From contig NZ_JIAD01000001.1 in assembly GCF_000688015.1 (NCBI RefSeq), positions 1,922,001-1,986,000 on the forward strand: a DNA stretch of 64,000 nt. Reading direction: 5' to 3'. How positions within the stretch are numbered: the stretch's first letter is position 1; every line of letters begins with the position of its first letter. Below the pieces are notes generated by a model. That model was not told the origin of the DNA and ran no database searches. It was given only the letters and a program-made list of their open reading frames with translations. Positions 53,465 to 62,582 of this stretch are shown here, one piece after another. The position numbers and the translations under genes are program-made. This DNA comes from Eubacterium sp. AB3007 (GTDB taxonomy: Bacteria > Bacillota > Clostridia > Peptostreptococcales > Anaerovoracaceae).

Positions 53465-53498
53465 GCGGTTTTCCAAAGCAAGAACTATGGAAAACCGC
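53465..53498. other. Isolated hairpin upstream of the symporter operon
   Basis: GCGGTTTTCC (53465-53474) pairs perfectly with GGAAAACCGC (53489-53498), then TGTTTTATG. It lies in the 328-bp gap between divergent genes, so it ends neither. It could close a small RNA, or act in the leader of a longer transcript. Confidence 0.4.
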
Positions 53499-53580
53499 TG
53501 TTTTATGTGCAAGAAATGATCGAAATATCAGGATATGTTTGCTGTAGACAAAAAAATATACATAAATTTGTGATTATATG

Positions 53581-53609
53581 TTGACAATGAATAAGGAGGA
53601 GGGTATAAT
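53581..53609 (+). promoter_or_regulatory. Perfect consensus sigma-A promoter of the symporter-Vor operon
   Basis: TTGACA (53581-53586), 17-nt spacer, TATAAT (53604-53609), about 75 nt before the symporter start. Confidence 0.85.
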
Positions 53610-53685
53610 TATCGATAATTTCAAGTAAATACTTATAACTATTTCAAAACTGCATCTTATTAATAAGCAGAAGGAGGAAAAAGGC

Positions 53686-55179
53686 ATGGCACAGTTTTCC
53701 ACACTCGACATCATTATCGTCATCTGTTATCTGGCGATGCTCGTATGCGTCGGAATCTGGACGGCGCGAAAGGCCAAGACCACAGAGGATTTCATGGTGG
53801 CAGGGAGAAGTATCGGGATCTGGAGGTTTACAGCAGCGATGGCTGCCTGCGTGATCGGTGGTTCACTGACCATGGGCAGTTCCACCCTGGCGTATAACTT
53901 CGGAGTAGGAGCGATCTGGCTTGGAGGTGTATGCGCGGCAAGCATATTCCTCTTGAGTCTCTTTCTGAGAACCAAGTTGACCAACATGAGAATTCTCAGT
54001 GCCGCGGAAGGCTTCGGTGTATTTTACGGTCCCTATGCGAGAGTGTTGAGTGCGGTCGTCATGATGATCTATCTCTTTATGGTCGCCGTAGTACAGGTGG
54101 TCGCGGCCGGCACCATCATGAACGTCATGTTCGGTCTGTCCACGCAGGTGTCCATGCTGATCGGCGGTGTGGTGGTATTGGCCTATGTGGTCATCGGCGG
54201 TATGTGGGCAGTGACCTACACCGACATCATCCAGTTCCTGATCATGACACTGGGGATCATCGTGCTTTGTCCAGCCATGGCCATCCACAGCGTGGGAGGA
54301 ATCGGTGCTCTGGCAGAGGCGGTCCCTGCGACTCATCTGAATCTGGGGAACCTGGGCGCGGCGAAGATCGTGGCCTACATCTTCCTGTATCTACCTGGCT
54401 TTCTGGTTGGACAGGATATATGGCAGCGAGCATTTACGGCCAAGAGTCCCAAGATCGCCAGAAGGGGAACAGCTCTGGCGGCGCTGTATATCTTCCTGTA
54501 TACCGTAGCACTGATCATTATTGGGCTCTGTCTGGTGGTCACCATCCCGGATCTGGAGAATCCTGACCTGGCTTTCGCCACTGCAACCACCACTTTCACC
54601 CCGATGGGGATCAGAGGCGTGCTTTTGGCAGCCGCTCTGGCCGCCGTCATGTCCACCGCTTCCAGCGAGATCATGGGTACGGCTACCGTCGCCTTCAATG
54701 ATCTAGTAGCCAACGCCAAGCCCGGAATCCCGGAAAAGCAGGGGATCATGATCACCCGGTGCATTGCCATCGTTGTAGGACTGCTGGCCATCGTGTGTGC
54801 TCTGTGGATCCAGAGTGTGCTGGTAGCGCTGGACGTAGCCTATGCGTTTATCTCCGGCTGTATCTTTATTCCGCTTGTGTTCGCCTTCCTGATGAAGCAG
54901 GTGAGTGCGAGAGCCGGACTCCTGTCCCTTCTGGGCAGTTTCCTCACCGTCGTGGCATTCATGGCGAAGGACGGCCTTTCGGCCACCACCCCGATCATGT
55001 ACGGCATGCTGGTCAGCGCAGTGATCTTCTTCCTGGTCAACGCGATCGACAAGAAGAAACACACTGTGGAGATCCAGGAAGACGGGACCGTCTATATCGA
55101 CGGTGTCAAGCAGGAACGTAAGCCTATGAAGTCGACCGAGGTTATGGTCGGAAAGAACATGACAGCAGAGAAAGCATAA
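53686..55179 (+). CDS. Sodium:solute symporter (SSS family)
   Basis: A 497-residue membrane protein with about 13 helices. SSS hallmarks are DIIIVICYLAMLVCVGIWTARKAKTTEDFMVAGRSIG at the N-terminus and the central GGMWAVTYTDIIQF; TASSEIMGTATVAFND lies in the sodium-site region. It imports an organic solute with Na+. As the first gene of an amino-acid oxidation operon, it probably brings in the amino or keto acid used by the enzymes downstream. Confidence 0.92.
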   Translation: MAQFSTLDIIIVICYLAMLVCVGIWTARKAKTTEDFMVAGRSIGIWRFTAAMAACVIGGSLTMGSSTLAYNFGVGAIWLGGVCAASIFLLSLFLRTKLTNMRILSAAEGFGVFYGPYARVLSAVVMMIYLFMVAVVQVVAAGTIMNVMFGLSTQVSMLIGGVVVLAYVVIGGMWAVTYTDIIQFLIMTLGIIVLCPAMAIHSVGGIGALAEAVPATHLNLGNLGAAKIVAYIFLYLPGFLVGQDIWQRAFTAKSPKIARRGTALAALYIFLYTVALIIIGLCLVVTIPDLENPDLAFATATTTFTPMGIRGVLLAAALAAVMSTASSEIMGTATVAFNDLVANAKPGIPEKQGIMITRCIAIVVGLLAIVCALWIQSVLVALDVAYAFISGCIFIPLVFAFLMKQVSARAGLLSLLGSFLTVVAFMAKDGLSATTPIMYGMLVSAVIFFLVNAIDKKKHTVEIQEDGTVYIDGVKQERKPMKSTEVMVGKNMTAEKA

Positions 55180-55201
55180 TCATCATCACGGGGAGGTAAG
55201 A

Positions 55202-55420
55202 ATGGCAAAAGTTATACTCGATGAGAGTCGGTGCAAGGGGTGCTACCTTTGCTCCAGCGTATGTCCCAGGGACGTTTTGATCCCGTCCACAAAGCTGGGA
55301 GCGAAGGGTTTTGAGATCGTACAGATCGACGAGAGCAAGGAGTGCATAGGCTGTGGTGCATGTTACAAGATGTGCCCGGATTATTGCCTGGAGATCGTGG
55401 ACGAAGGAGGGCAGCAGTGA
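55202..55420 (+). CDS. vorD: 2-oxoacid:ferredoxin oxidoreductase, ferredoxin-like delta subunit
   Basis: A 72-residue protein with two [4Fe-4S] motifs: CKGCYLCSSVCPRD and CIGCGACYKMCPDYC. It passes electrons from the TPP subunit to free ferredoxin. GGGAGG lies upstream, and its stop overlaps the next start by one base. Confidence 0.9.
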   Translation: MAKVILDESRCKGCYLCSSVCPRDVLIPSTKLGAKGFEIVQIDESKECIGCGACYKMCPDYCLEIVDEGGQQ

Positions 55421-56478
55421 TGGCAAAGGTACTGATGAAGGGAAACGAAGCATTGGCGGAGTCCTGTCTGCGCGCCGGATGCCGGTTTTTCAGCGGGTAT
55501 CCCATCACGCCGCAGTCAGAGATCCTGGAATATCTCTGCTGGCGCATGGACGAGGTCGGAGGAGACTGCGTGCAAACGGAGTCGGAACTGGCAGGTGTCA
55601 ATATGCTGCTGGGCGCTTCTGCCGGCGGTATGAGGGCGTTGACCACCACTTCGGGACCGGGGTTCTCACTGAAGCAGGAGGGGATCTCCTACCTGTGCGG
55701 CAGTGATCTGCCGGCCGTCATCGTGGATGTTCAGCGGATTGGCTGCGCTCTGGGAGATATCTTTATGGGGCAGGGCGATTACTGGCAGTTGACTCGCGGC
55801 GGTGGACACGGAGATTACAGAACCATCGTGCTGGCGCCTGCCAGCGTGCAGGAGAGTGTGGATCTGGCCTATGGGGCTTTTGATCTGGCAGAGAAGTACA
55901 GACATCCGGTGCTCATTGCCACCGACGCCACCATCGGACAGATGATCGAGCCGGTGGAGTTGCCGGAGATGAAGGAGCACGACGTAGACAGCTGTGACTG
56001 GGCCCTCCATCCAAGAAAGGAAGGAGAGCCCCAGAGGGCCATCTGGAACCGCTACTGGGACTGGGAAGATGGAGGACACAAGTATCCTGCCTACATCCTG
56101 GACAAGTATGGAAGGATGGAACAGGAACAGCGTTGGGAGGAAGTGCAGACAGAGGACGCAGAGATCGTCATGGTGGCCTACGGTACCAGTTCTCGTGTGG
56201 CCAAGTCGGCGCTGCAGCGTGCCCGGAAGGAGGGACTGAAGGTTGGCCTTCTGCGTCCTATCACATTGTGGCCATTCCCGAAGAAGGGTTTCGATCAGCT
56301 GGGAGACCAGGTGAAAGCCTTCCTGGATATCGAAATGAACATCCTGGGTCAGATGCGGGATGACGTGATCCTGGCCGATGGAAACCGCCATCCGGTGGAA
56401 TTCTACGGAGAATACTGGGACAATATCAATGAACTTAAGATCGTTGAGAAACTAAAGGAAATGGCAGAGAAGTATTGA
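55420..56478 (+). CDS. vorB: 2-oxoacid:ferredoxin oxidoreductase, alpha subunit
   Basis: A 352-residue subunit, VorB/KorA-like. It has GCRFFSGYPITPQSEILEYL and NMLLGASAGGMRALTTTSGPGFSLKQEG (pyrimidine-domain stretches), then a C-terminal domain from about 230 on (MVAYGTSSRVAKSALQRARKEGLKVGLLRPITLWPFP). It binds TPP jointly with the beta subunit. The start codon overlaps the ferredoxin gene's stop. Confidence 0.93.
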   Translation: MAKVLMKGNEALAESCLRAGCRFFSGYPITPQSEILEYLCWRMDEVGGDCVQTESELAGVNMLLGASAGGMRALTTTSGPGFSLKQEGISYLCGSDLPAVIVDVQRIGCALGDIFMGQGDYWQLTRGGGHGDYRTIVLAPASVQESVDLAYGAFDLAEKYRHPVLIATDATIGQMIEPVELPEMKEHDVDSCDWALHPRKEGEPQRAIWNRYWDWEDGGHKYPAYILDKYGRMEQEQRWEEVQTEDAEIVMVAYGTSSRVAKSALQRARKEGLKVGLLRPITLWPFPKKGFDQLGDQVKAFLDIEMNILGQMRDDVILADGNRHPVEFYGEYWDNINELKIVEKLKEMAEKY

Positions 56479-56491
56479 GGAGGGACTGCAG

Positions 56492-57232
56492 ATGAATTAC
56501 ACCATTCCAAAAGATATCGATATGACACAGCAGGCCTCCTGGTGTCCGGGCTGCGGACACGGGATCATCTGCCGTCTCATCGCAGAAGCAGCGGAGGAAC
56601 TGGGGGTCAGTGACCGAATCCTCACGGCGGACGATGTCGCCTGTGGACAGTTCGGCCAGTTCGCTCTGAAGTACAACACCGTCATGGGAGCGCATGGCAG
56701 GACTATCGTCACAGCAGCGGGGTTGAAACATGCCCGGCCAGATGCGCTGGTCATCGCTCGCCCAGGCGATGGCTCTGCCTACAGCATTGGCATCGAGTCC
56801 ACGCTGTATAGCGCCATCCGAAACGAGAATATCCTGGCCATCGTTATCAATAACAGTGTGTTTGGAATGACTGGCGGGCAGATGTCGCCTACGACTCTCC
56901 CGGGAATGAAGACCGCCACATCTCCCTTTGGACGGGACGAGAAGAAAAACGGGAGCATGGTGGACATCACCAAGATCCTGGGGCAGACAGATATGGCATA
57001 CCTGGCCAGATGCACCGTGAATACACCGGCCAACACGGAGAAAACCAAGAAGGCTATCAAGAAGGCCCTGCAGAAGCAAATGAACGGAGAAGGGTTCTGC
57101 CTGATCGACGTGCTCAGCATGTGCCCCACCAACTGGAAGATGTCTGAAGTGGATGCCTGTGCATTCATCAAGGATACACAAAGCAAATATCTCCCGCTCG
57201 GGGAGTTTATCGACAAGGGAGGTGACCTATGA
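56492..57232 (+). CDS. vorA: 2-oxoacid:ferredoxin oxidoreductase, beta (TPP) subunit
   Basis: A 246-residue subunit that binds thiamine diphosphate. CPGCGHGIICRL begins the domain, ARPGDGSAYSIGIEST is the GDGxx-type Mg/TPP motif, and NNSVFGMTGGQMSPTT follows. The split alpha/beta/gamma/delta layout matches 2-oxoisovalerate (Vor) or 2-oxoglutarate (Kor) enzymes; which substrate is used is not decided by the sequence. Overlaps the gamma gene by 4 nt. Confidence 0.92.
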   Translation: MNYTIPKDIDMTQQASWCPGCGHGIICRLIAEAAEELGVSDRILTADDVACGQFGQFALKYNTVMGAHGRTIVTAAGLKHARPDALVIARPGDGSAYSIGIESTLYSAIRNENILAIVINNSVFGMTGGQMSPTTLPGMKTATSPFGRDEKKNGSMVDITKILGQTDMAYLARCTVNTPANTEKTKKAIKKALQKQMNGEGFCLIDVLSMCPTNWKMSEVDACAFIKDTQSKYLPLGEFIDKGGDL

Positions 57233-57771
57233 TGGAAGTGATCTGTTCCGGAATCGGCGGACAGGGCGTGCTGGTCGCCGGCATGATCCTGGCGGACATC
57301 GCCATGGAAGAAGGGAAGAATGTCTCCTGGTATCCCTCCTATGGATTTGAGATGAGAGGCGGCGCAGCGAACTGTGAACTGAAGATTGGGGAGAAGGAAC
57401 TGCAGAGTCCGTATTGTCTGGAACCGGACATTCTCCTGACTATGAGTGAATCCGCCATCGACACATTTGAAGAGAGACTGAAGCCCGGCGGGGTGCTCCT
57501 TGTGAATAGCTCCCTGGTGAGTGAGGACAGGAAGTATCGCCCGGACATTCAAGTGTTCCGGATCCCGGCTACTGCCATCGCCAAGGAACTGAATAATCCA
57601 CACGGCACCAATATCATCATGTTGGGAGCCTTGGCGGGAGCATCGGATCTGTACGATACAGCCCATGTGAAAGCAGGGATGGAGCACTACTTTGAAAAGA
57701 AGGGGAAGAACAACCCGAAGAATGCTTTGTGCTTCGACAAGGGGGCGGAGGCTGCGACAGCCCAGCGATAA
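57229..57771 (+). CDS. vorC: 2-oxoacid:ferredoxin oxidoreductase, gamma subunit
   Basis: A 180-residue subunit: EVICSGIGGQGVLVAGMILADIA opens the domain, then PSYGFEMRGGAANCELKIG, as in KorC/VorG. It completes the four-subunit enzyme. The start may be either of two adjacent ATGs (57229 or 57232) after AGGGAGG. Confidence 0.91.
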   Translation: MMEVICSGIGGQGVLVAGMILADIAMEEGKNVSWYPSYGFEMRGGAANCELKIGEKELQSPYCLEPDILLTMSESAIDTFEERLKPGGVLLVNSSLVSEDRKYRPDIQVFRIPATAIAKELNNPHGTNIIMLGALAGASDLYDTAHVKAGMEHYFEKKGKNNPKNALCFDKGAEAATAQR

Positions 57772-57810
57772 CTGGAGAGAACATACAACGAGTAGATTGG
57801 AGCATAGGTT

Positions 57811-59037
57811 ATGGAAGAGAAAACACTGCCTTTACAGGGCGTCAAGGTCGTAGAGATGGGGACAGTGGTGGCGGCGCCCACCACGGCGCGGATGCTTTGT
57901 GCTTATGGGGCGGAGGTCATCAAGGTGGAGGGTATCGATGGAGATGTGATGCGTCTGGCAGGGACGCACGAGTTCACGCCATATGAGGATGATCTGAACC
58001 CACTGTTTACCATCCACAACAGCAACAAGAGATTCGTCTCACTGAATTTCAAGACAGAGGAGGGCAAGAAGGTCCTTCTGGAGCTTATAGGCCAGGCGGA
58101 TGTGTTCATCACCAACATCAGGGAGAAATCTCTGATCAGGAACGGTCTGGATTATGACACCCTGAAAGAGACCAATCCGGGGCTGATCTACGCGCTGTTC
58201 TCCGGCTACGGGCCAAAGGGTCCGGCCGCCAATGACCCCGGGTTCGACATCAGCTGTTTCTGGATGCGCTCTGGCCCCATCGCAGACTGGAGCGAGGAGG
58301 GGGCCTTCCCTCTGCTGCCTACCTACGCGTTTGGGGATATGGCTACCAGTTCAGCCTTTCTGTCGGGGATCCTGATGGCGCTCTATGGACGATCTCAGAC
58401 CGGAAAGGGGACCAAGGTGGACATCTCTCTCTTCGCCAACGGAATCTGGTGCAACGCCATCGGTGTGGTTCAGACTCAGTTCGAGAGGCAGTATCTGAAC
58501 CCACATCCGCTGCGGCCCAGTGACCCCTTCAACACCGTATATAAGTGCAAAGATGGCCGTTGGATCGGTGTATACTGCAATGAGTATGTGCAGGACAAGG
58601 AGAAAATCGCGAAACTGTACGGTATCGAGGAGATCGTGGACGATCCGCGTTACGAGGATATCGAGACCATGCAGAAGACCGGATCCATCGAAGAGATCAT
58701 CCGGCGGTGCAACGAGATTTTTCTTACAAAGACTGCGGAAGAATGGAGAGAGATCTTCAGCGCAAACAGTGTGGCCTGTGAGATCATGCAGAACGCAAAG
58801 GATGTCTGCAAGGATCCTCAGGCGATCGAGAATGGGTATATGGTGCCGGTGGAGTTTCCTGATGCGGCACATACCAGGGTGATGATGCCCTCACCTCCGG
58901 TATCCTTCAGCGACTATGGACGCCGTGACTATGCACCAACCGGTACGATCGGCGAGGATACGGATCAGATCCTGACGGAGTTGGGCTATGAGGCGGAGGA
59001 AATACAGGCTATGAAAGAGCATGGGGCCGTTCGATAA
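57811..59037 (+). CDS. Class III (CaiB/BaiF) CoA-transferase
   Basis: A 408-residue CoA-transferase. LQGVKVVEMGTVVAAPTTARMLCAYGAEVIKVE is the family start. The catalytic Asp is in NDPGFDISCFWMRSGPIADW, a context like the 2-hydroxyacyl-CoA transferases FldA and HadA of Stickland-fermenting clostridia. In this operon it would move CoA from the acyl-CoA made by the Vor enzyme to another acid. Two copies of the dispersed word flank its start (57724, 57894). Confidence 0.9.
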   Translation: MEEKTLPLQGVKVVEMGTVVAAPTTARMLCAYGAEVIKVEGIDGDVMRLAGTHEFTPYEDDLNPLFTIHNSNKRFVSLNFKTEEGKKVLLELIGQADVFITNIREKSLIRNGLDYDTLKETNPGLIYALFSGYGPKGPAANDPGFDISCFWMRSGPIADWSEEGAFPLLPTYAFGDMATSSAFLSGILMALYGRSQTGKGTKVDISLFANGIWCNAIGVVQTQFERQYLNPHPLRPSDPFNTVYKCKDGRWIGVYCNEYVQDKEKIAKLYGIEEIVDDPRYEDIETMQKTGSIEEIIRRCNEIFLTKTAEEWREIFSANSVACEIMQNAKDVCKDPQAIENGYMVPVEFPDAAHTRVMMPSPPVSFSDYGRRDYAPTGTIGEDTDQILTELGYEAEEIQAMKEHGAVR

Positions 59038-59056
59038 AGGGAGGGAGGAAAGCACC

Positions 59057-60214
59057 ATGAAGCACAGATTCATTGCAAAGAGATATTGGAAGGATCAGAG
59101 TACTGCCATGGGGCAGTCGGATGTCATGGCAAAGATGTTCGATGATGTCATCGACCTCTCCCTGGGGGATCCGGATCTGACAACGGATCACCGGATCATC
59201 GAGGCGGCTTTCCGGGATGCTAAGGCTGGACATACCAAGTATACGGACTTTCGGGGAGATCCTGAATTGCGGCAGGCCATCGTGGATTTCTACAAAGAAG
59301 AATACGATATGACAGTGGCAGATGAAGAGATCTTTGTGTCCGCGTCCGGCTGCCTGGCGATGTATCTGGTGATGGAGGCGATCCTGGACGATGGGGACGA
59401 GGTGATCCTGCAGGCTCCGTACTTCACCCCCTATCCACAGCAGGTGGAGCTGGCCAGAGGGATCCCTGTGGAACTTCCTACCTATGAAGAGGAGGACTTT
59501 CAGATCGATGTGGACCGGCTGGAGGGTCTGATCAACGAACGCACCAAGGCTCTGGTCATCAATTCTCCAAGTAACCCGACAGGAAACTGTCTCACGGTGG
59601 AAACCATGGAGAAGATCGCAGCGGTGGCCGAGAAGTATGACCTGATCGTGGTGGCGGATGACATCTATACCGCCTTCAGCTACCAGAACCCCTTCGTTCC
59701 TTTCGCATCTCTGCCGGGAATGCAGGAACGGACCATCGTTATCAACTCCTTCTCCAAGAACTTCACCATGACCGGTTGGCGTGTGGGCAACATCATCGCC
59801 CCGCGGTACATCATCCAGATCATTCAGCAGATCAATGAGAATGTGGTGTTCACGGCGCCTTCCATCTCTCAGCGTGCCGGTATCTATGCCCTGCGGCACA
59901 GGGCAGAGGTCCAGCCGTCTATGGTAGAAGAATACAGAAAGAGAATGTTCTATGCTGCGGAACGGATCACAGATATCCCCGGGATCAGTGTCATCAATCC
60001 ACCGAAGGGTAGTTTCTATCTATTTATTAATATCAAAGAGACAGGGCTTTCCAGTGTGGAGGCGGCGGATATGTTCCTGAAGAAAGCGCATGTCCTCACC
60101 CTGCCCGGAAATGCCTTTGGGGAGTGCGGCGAAGGGTACCTACGCATTGCCTGTACCGTCGGAGTGGACACTCTGAAGGAGGCGTTCGACAGGATCGAGG
60201 CAGCGCTGCGGTAG
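59057..60214 (+). CDS. PLP-dependent aminotransferase, class I/II
   Basis: A 385-residue fold-type I aminotransferase. Conserved points are SLGDPDLTT, YFTPYPQQVE, NSPSNPTGN, ADDIYTAF with the PLP Asp, and the Schiff-base lysine in INSFSKNFTMTGWRVG. The C-terminal Arg for the substrate carboxylate is in YLRIACT. ATG 59057 follows GGGAGG. As last gene of the operon it should convert the imported amino acid to the 2-oxoacid used by VorDBAC. Confidence 0.92.
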   Translation: MKHRFIAKRYWKDQSTAMGQSDVMAKMFDDVIDLSLGDPDLTTDHRIIEAAFRDAKAGHTKYTDFRGDPELRQAIVDFYKEEYDMTVADEEIFVSASGCLAMYLVMEAILDDGDEVILQAPYFTPYPQQVELARGIPVELPTYEEEDFQIDVDRLEGLINERTKALVINSPSNPTGNCLTVETMEKIAAVAEKYDLIVVADDIYTAFSYQNPFVPFASLPGMQERTIVINSFSKNFTMTGWRVGNIIAPRYIIQIIQQINENVVFTAPSISQRAGIYALRHRAEVQPSMVEEYRKRMFYAAERITDIPGISVINPPKGSFYLFINIKETGLSSVEAADMFLKKAHVLTLPGNAFGECGEGYLRIACTVGVDTLKEAFDRIEAALR

Positions 60215-60267
60215 GGCGATGCACAAAGCAAGATGCTACAGGGAGAGAGGGCCTCTCCCTGTATTGA

Positions 60268-61215
60268 CTATTTTCCCGCTACGATGGAGAATCCATCAAA
60301 CTGATATTGCCGCATAGTGGGCGGATCCTGAAAGTAGCCGTACTTCTCATCCTGCAGGGGCTCTCCTTCTGCCGTGCCGTCCCGGACTGCCGTGAGAGCG
60401 TCCCGGATCTCGGTGATAGCGGCTTTGTCTGTGACAAAATCGTTGTGAGACACGTAGATCGCCCGCATGTCGGGGCAACGGAAGCGTACCTTGTCCAAGG
60501 AGTCGATGTAATCCTGGATGTCGGAGTGTCCCATCACCTCATTGTCGAACTGGACATAGATCGCACCGAAGTAGATCATGTCCCCGGCGAAGAGGATGCC
60601 AAACCTGTGATCGAAGAGCATGGCGTGGTCCTCGGTGTGTCCCGGTGTGTTGATGAATTCCACATCCCGTTCTCCCAGGTGGAAAATCTGGCCATCCTGA
60701 CAGATCCTGTAGCGATAGGGACGAACGCAGTAGTTGGACGGAACGAATCCCTCAGGATATCCCTGCAGGAACATGTCTTCGTCAGACTGGTTGGCCAGAG
60801 GGGCGCAGGGCACGCCGCGGGCCGCTTGTTTCTCCGCCACGGGATCTGCCGCGCCCCAGACCTGACCGAAGCGCCAGTTGTTGCCGGTGTGGTCAAAGTG
60901 ACAGTGGCAGTTCACCACCTCCAGGGTGCTGAAGTAACTGCCTCCCTCTTTCCCGTGCAGTTCGTCCTCCCGGGCACAAAGTTCTTCGACCAGAGGGCGG
61001 ATATCGCAGATCCCCATACCAGAATCCATCATCAGCACCTTCTCCTCTCCGAAAATCAGGAATACGTTCACCTCCTGCAGGTGCTGCGGTTCACAGATGG
61101 CGATGACGTGGCCGGGAAGCTGGTATACCTGAAACCAGTCCCGGTGGTTCTCGACCTGCAGTTTCTGGTATTTACTATAGTACGGACGTTCCTGGTCCGG
61201 ATTTCTCCATTTCAT
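60268..61215 (-). CDS. Metallo-beta-lactamase-fold hydrolase
   Basis: A 315-residue binuclear metal hydrolase. The metal motif HxHxDH appears as NCHCHFDHTGN, with GHTEDHAML and FAGDMIYFGAIYV as later ligands. The N-terminus (KWRNPDQERPYYSKYQKLQVENHRDWFQVYQLPG) is not one I can place in a subfamily. ATG 61215 is supported by AAGGAG; the frame extends further upstream without a ribosome site. Substrate unknown. Confidence 0.85.
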   Translation of the reverse strand: MKWRNPDQERPYYSKYQKLQVENHRDWFQVYQLPGHVIAICEPQHLQEVNVFLIFGEEKVLMMDSGMGICDIRPLVEELCAREDELHGKEGGSYFSTLEVVNCHCHFDHTGNNWRFGQVWGAADPVAEKQAARGVPCAPLANQSDEDMFLQGYPEGFVPSNYCVRPYRYRICQDGQIFHLGERDVEFINTPGHTEDHAMLFDHRFGILFAGDMIYFGAIYVQFDNEVMGHSDIQDYIDSLDKVRFRCPDMRAIYVSHNDFVTDKAAITEIRDALTAVRDGTAEGEPLQDEKYGYFQDPPTMRQYQFDGFSIVAGK

Positions 61216-61301
61216 GCTGTTCTCCTTGTTTACTTTCTTGTTTTTTGAGTATATAATCATTATAAGCAAAATCATACCGAAAGAGCAAGGAGGAATCAAA
61301 A

Positions 61302-61679
61302 ATGTTAGAAATGTATAGATGCTCACACTGCGGAAACATCGTGATCATGGCATACAAGACCGGTGTTCCTATCGTATGTTGCGGCGAGCCCATGGAACTG
61401 CTGAAGGCCAACACGGAAGAGGCTGCTTTTGAGAAGCACATTCCAGCCTGCGTTCTGGAGGACGGCAAGGTTACCGTCAAGGTCGGCGAGGTAGAGCACC
61501 CCATGACGGAGGAACACTACATCGGCAGCATCTTGCTGGAAACAGAGCATGCTCTGCAGGTGAAGTGGCTGAAGCCCACAGACAAGCCGGAGGCAGTCTT
61601 TGCGATCACACCGGATGACAAGCCGGTAGCCGCTTATGAGTACTGCACGCTCCACGGACTGTGGAAGGCAGATCTGTAA
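61302..61679 (+). CDS. dfx: Desulfoferrodoxin (superoxide reductase)
   Basis: A 125-residue two-iron protein that reduces superoxide to peroxide. The desulforedoxin-like centre I has C7-x2-C10 and C26-C27. Centre II ligands are in EKHIPAC, VEHPMTEEHYI and CTLHGLW. The full class I form is present. AAGGAGG lies upstream. It supplies the peroxide that rubrerythrin removes. Confidence 0.95.
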   Translation: MLEMYRCSHCGNIVIMAYKTGVPIVCCGEPMELLKANTEEAAFEKHIPACVLEDGKVTVKVGEVEHPMTEEHYIGSILLETEHALQVKWLKPTDKPEAVFAITPDDKPVAAYEYCTLHGLWKADL

Positions 61680-61701
61680 ACAGGATCCCCTGTTGGATAG
61701 T

Positions 61702-61731
61702 AACCTCTGCGTTTATGGCGCAGAGGTTTTT
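61702..61731 (+). terminator. Terminator after desulfoferrodoxin
   Basis: AACCTCTGCG (61702-61711) pairs perfectly with CGCAGAGGTT (61719-61728), then TTT and an AT-rich tract. Confidence 0.8.
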
Positions 61732-61914
61732 AATTTTCTGAAAAATTTTTACTTTGCTAAAGTTTTTGTCCAATTGGCGCTGTGAAAAAGTATGTGTACG
61801 CCCGAATGCGTGTAAATATATACGACATATAGTGATTGAAATACCAATGTTTCTACCTCGTATAGATGGTGAAAAATAGTTGGGTGTATGACCAGAGAAA
61901 TTTCGAAAAAACCC

Positions 61915-61943
61915 TTGCATTCTTGCGCTTTTTCATATATACT
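61915..61943 (+). promoter_or_regulatory. Promoter of the S10 ribosomal operon
   Basis: TTGCAT (61915-61920), 17-nt spacer, TATACT (61938-61943). The region 61735-61914 holds no gene. Confidence 0.7.
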
Positions 61944-61949
61944 AAAAAG

Positions 61950-62181
61950 GCTTGCGTTAGGCGTTGAAGCGGGAAGTTGCTGAGCTATCAGGTAATTTCC
62001 GTGGAGAATAGTCCCCGCTGGACGGGGGCGGAGGGCCTGCTGATTTTATTTCGTGCAATCCGATATGGAAACGCACGGCGGCGTGTCGCAAGTGGGCAAA
62101 CAGCCCGAACGTTGAAAAATCAATGGGCGGCCCTTGTACGAGAATAGCGATAACAGTACTAAACATCAAATGGAGGAAAAA
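61950..62181 (+). promoter_or_regulatory. Long structured leader of the S10 operon
   Basis: About 230 nt between the promoter and rpsJ, with no reading frame and GC-rich inverted segments (for example GTCCCCGCTGGACGGGGGC near 62010-62028). Leaders at this position in Bacillota can bind ribosomal protein L4 (encoded at 63246) and control the operon; this one is a candidate by position only. Confidence 0.5.
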
Positions 62182-62493
62182 ATGAGCGAATTACAGAAGA
62201 TCAGAATCAAACTGAAGGCTTATGATCACGCAATGCTGGATCAGTCAGCGGCCAAGATCGTTGAGACAGCCAAGAAGACCGGCGCAGATGTATCCGGACC
62301 GATTCCTCTCCCCACCGAGAAGGAAGTCACCACCATCATCCGTGCAGTCCATAAGTACAAGGACAGCAGAGAGCAGTTCGAGCAGAGGACTCACAAGAGA
62401 CTCATCGACATCACCAACGCGACTCTGCAGACGATTGACGCGCTCACCAAGCTGGATATGCCGGCTGGCGTGTACATCGAGATCAAACAGTAA
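62182..62493 (+). CDS. rpsJ: 30S ribosomal protein S10
   Basis: A 103-residue protein, standard length. [30 protein letters not shown] and [34 protein letters not shown] are family hallmarks. S10 also acts as NusE in antitermination. ATG 62182 follows TGGAGG; the reading upstream of it is leader. First gene of the operon. Confidence 0.98.
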   Translation: MSELQKIRIKLKAYDHAMLDQSAAKIVETAKKTGADVSGPIPLPTEKEVTTIIRAVHKYKDSREQFEQRTHKRLIDITNATLQTIDALTKLDMPAGVYIEIKQ

Positions 62494-62582
62494 GGGAATT
62501 CCCCTTAAGTATGTGAGACATGATGCCCTCCGCAAGGAGCGGGTCAGTGGTTCACCAATGCAAAGAATGGAGGAAAAACTAT

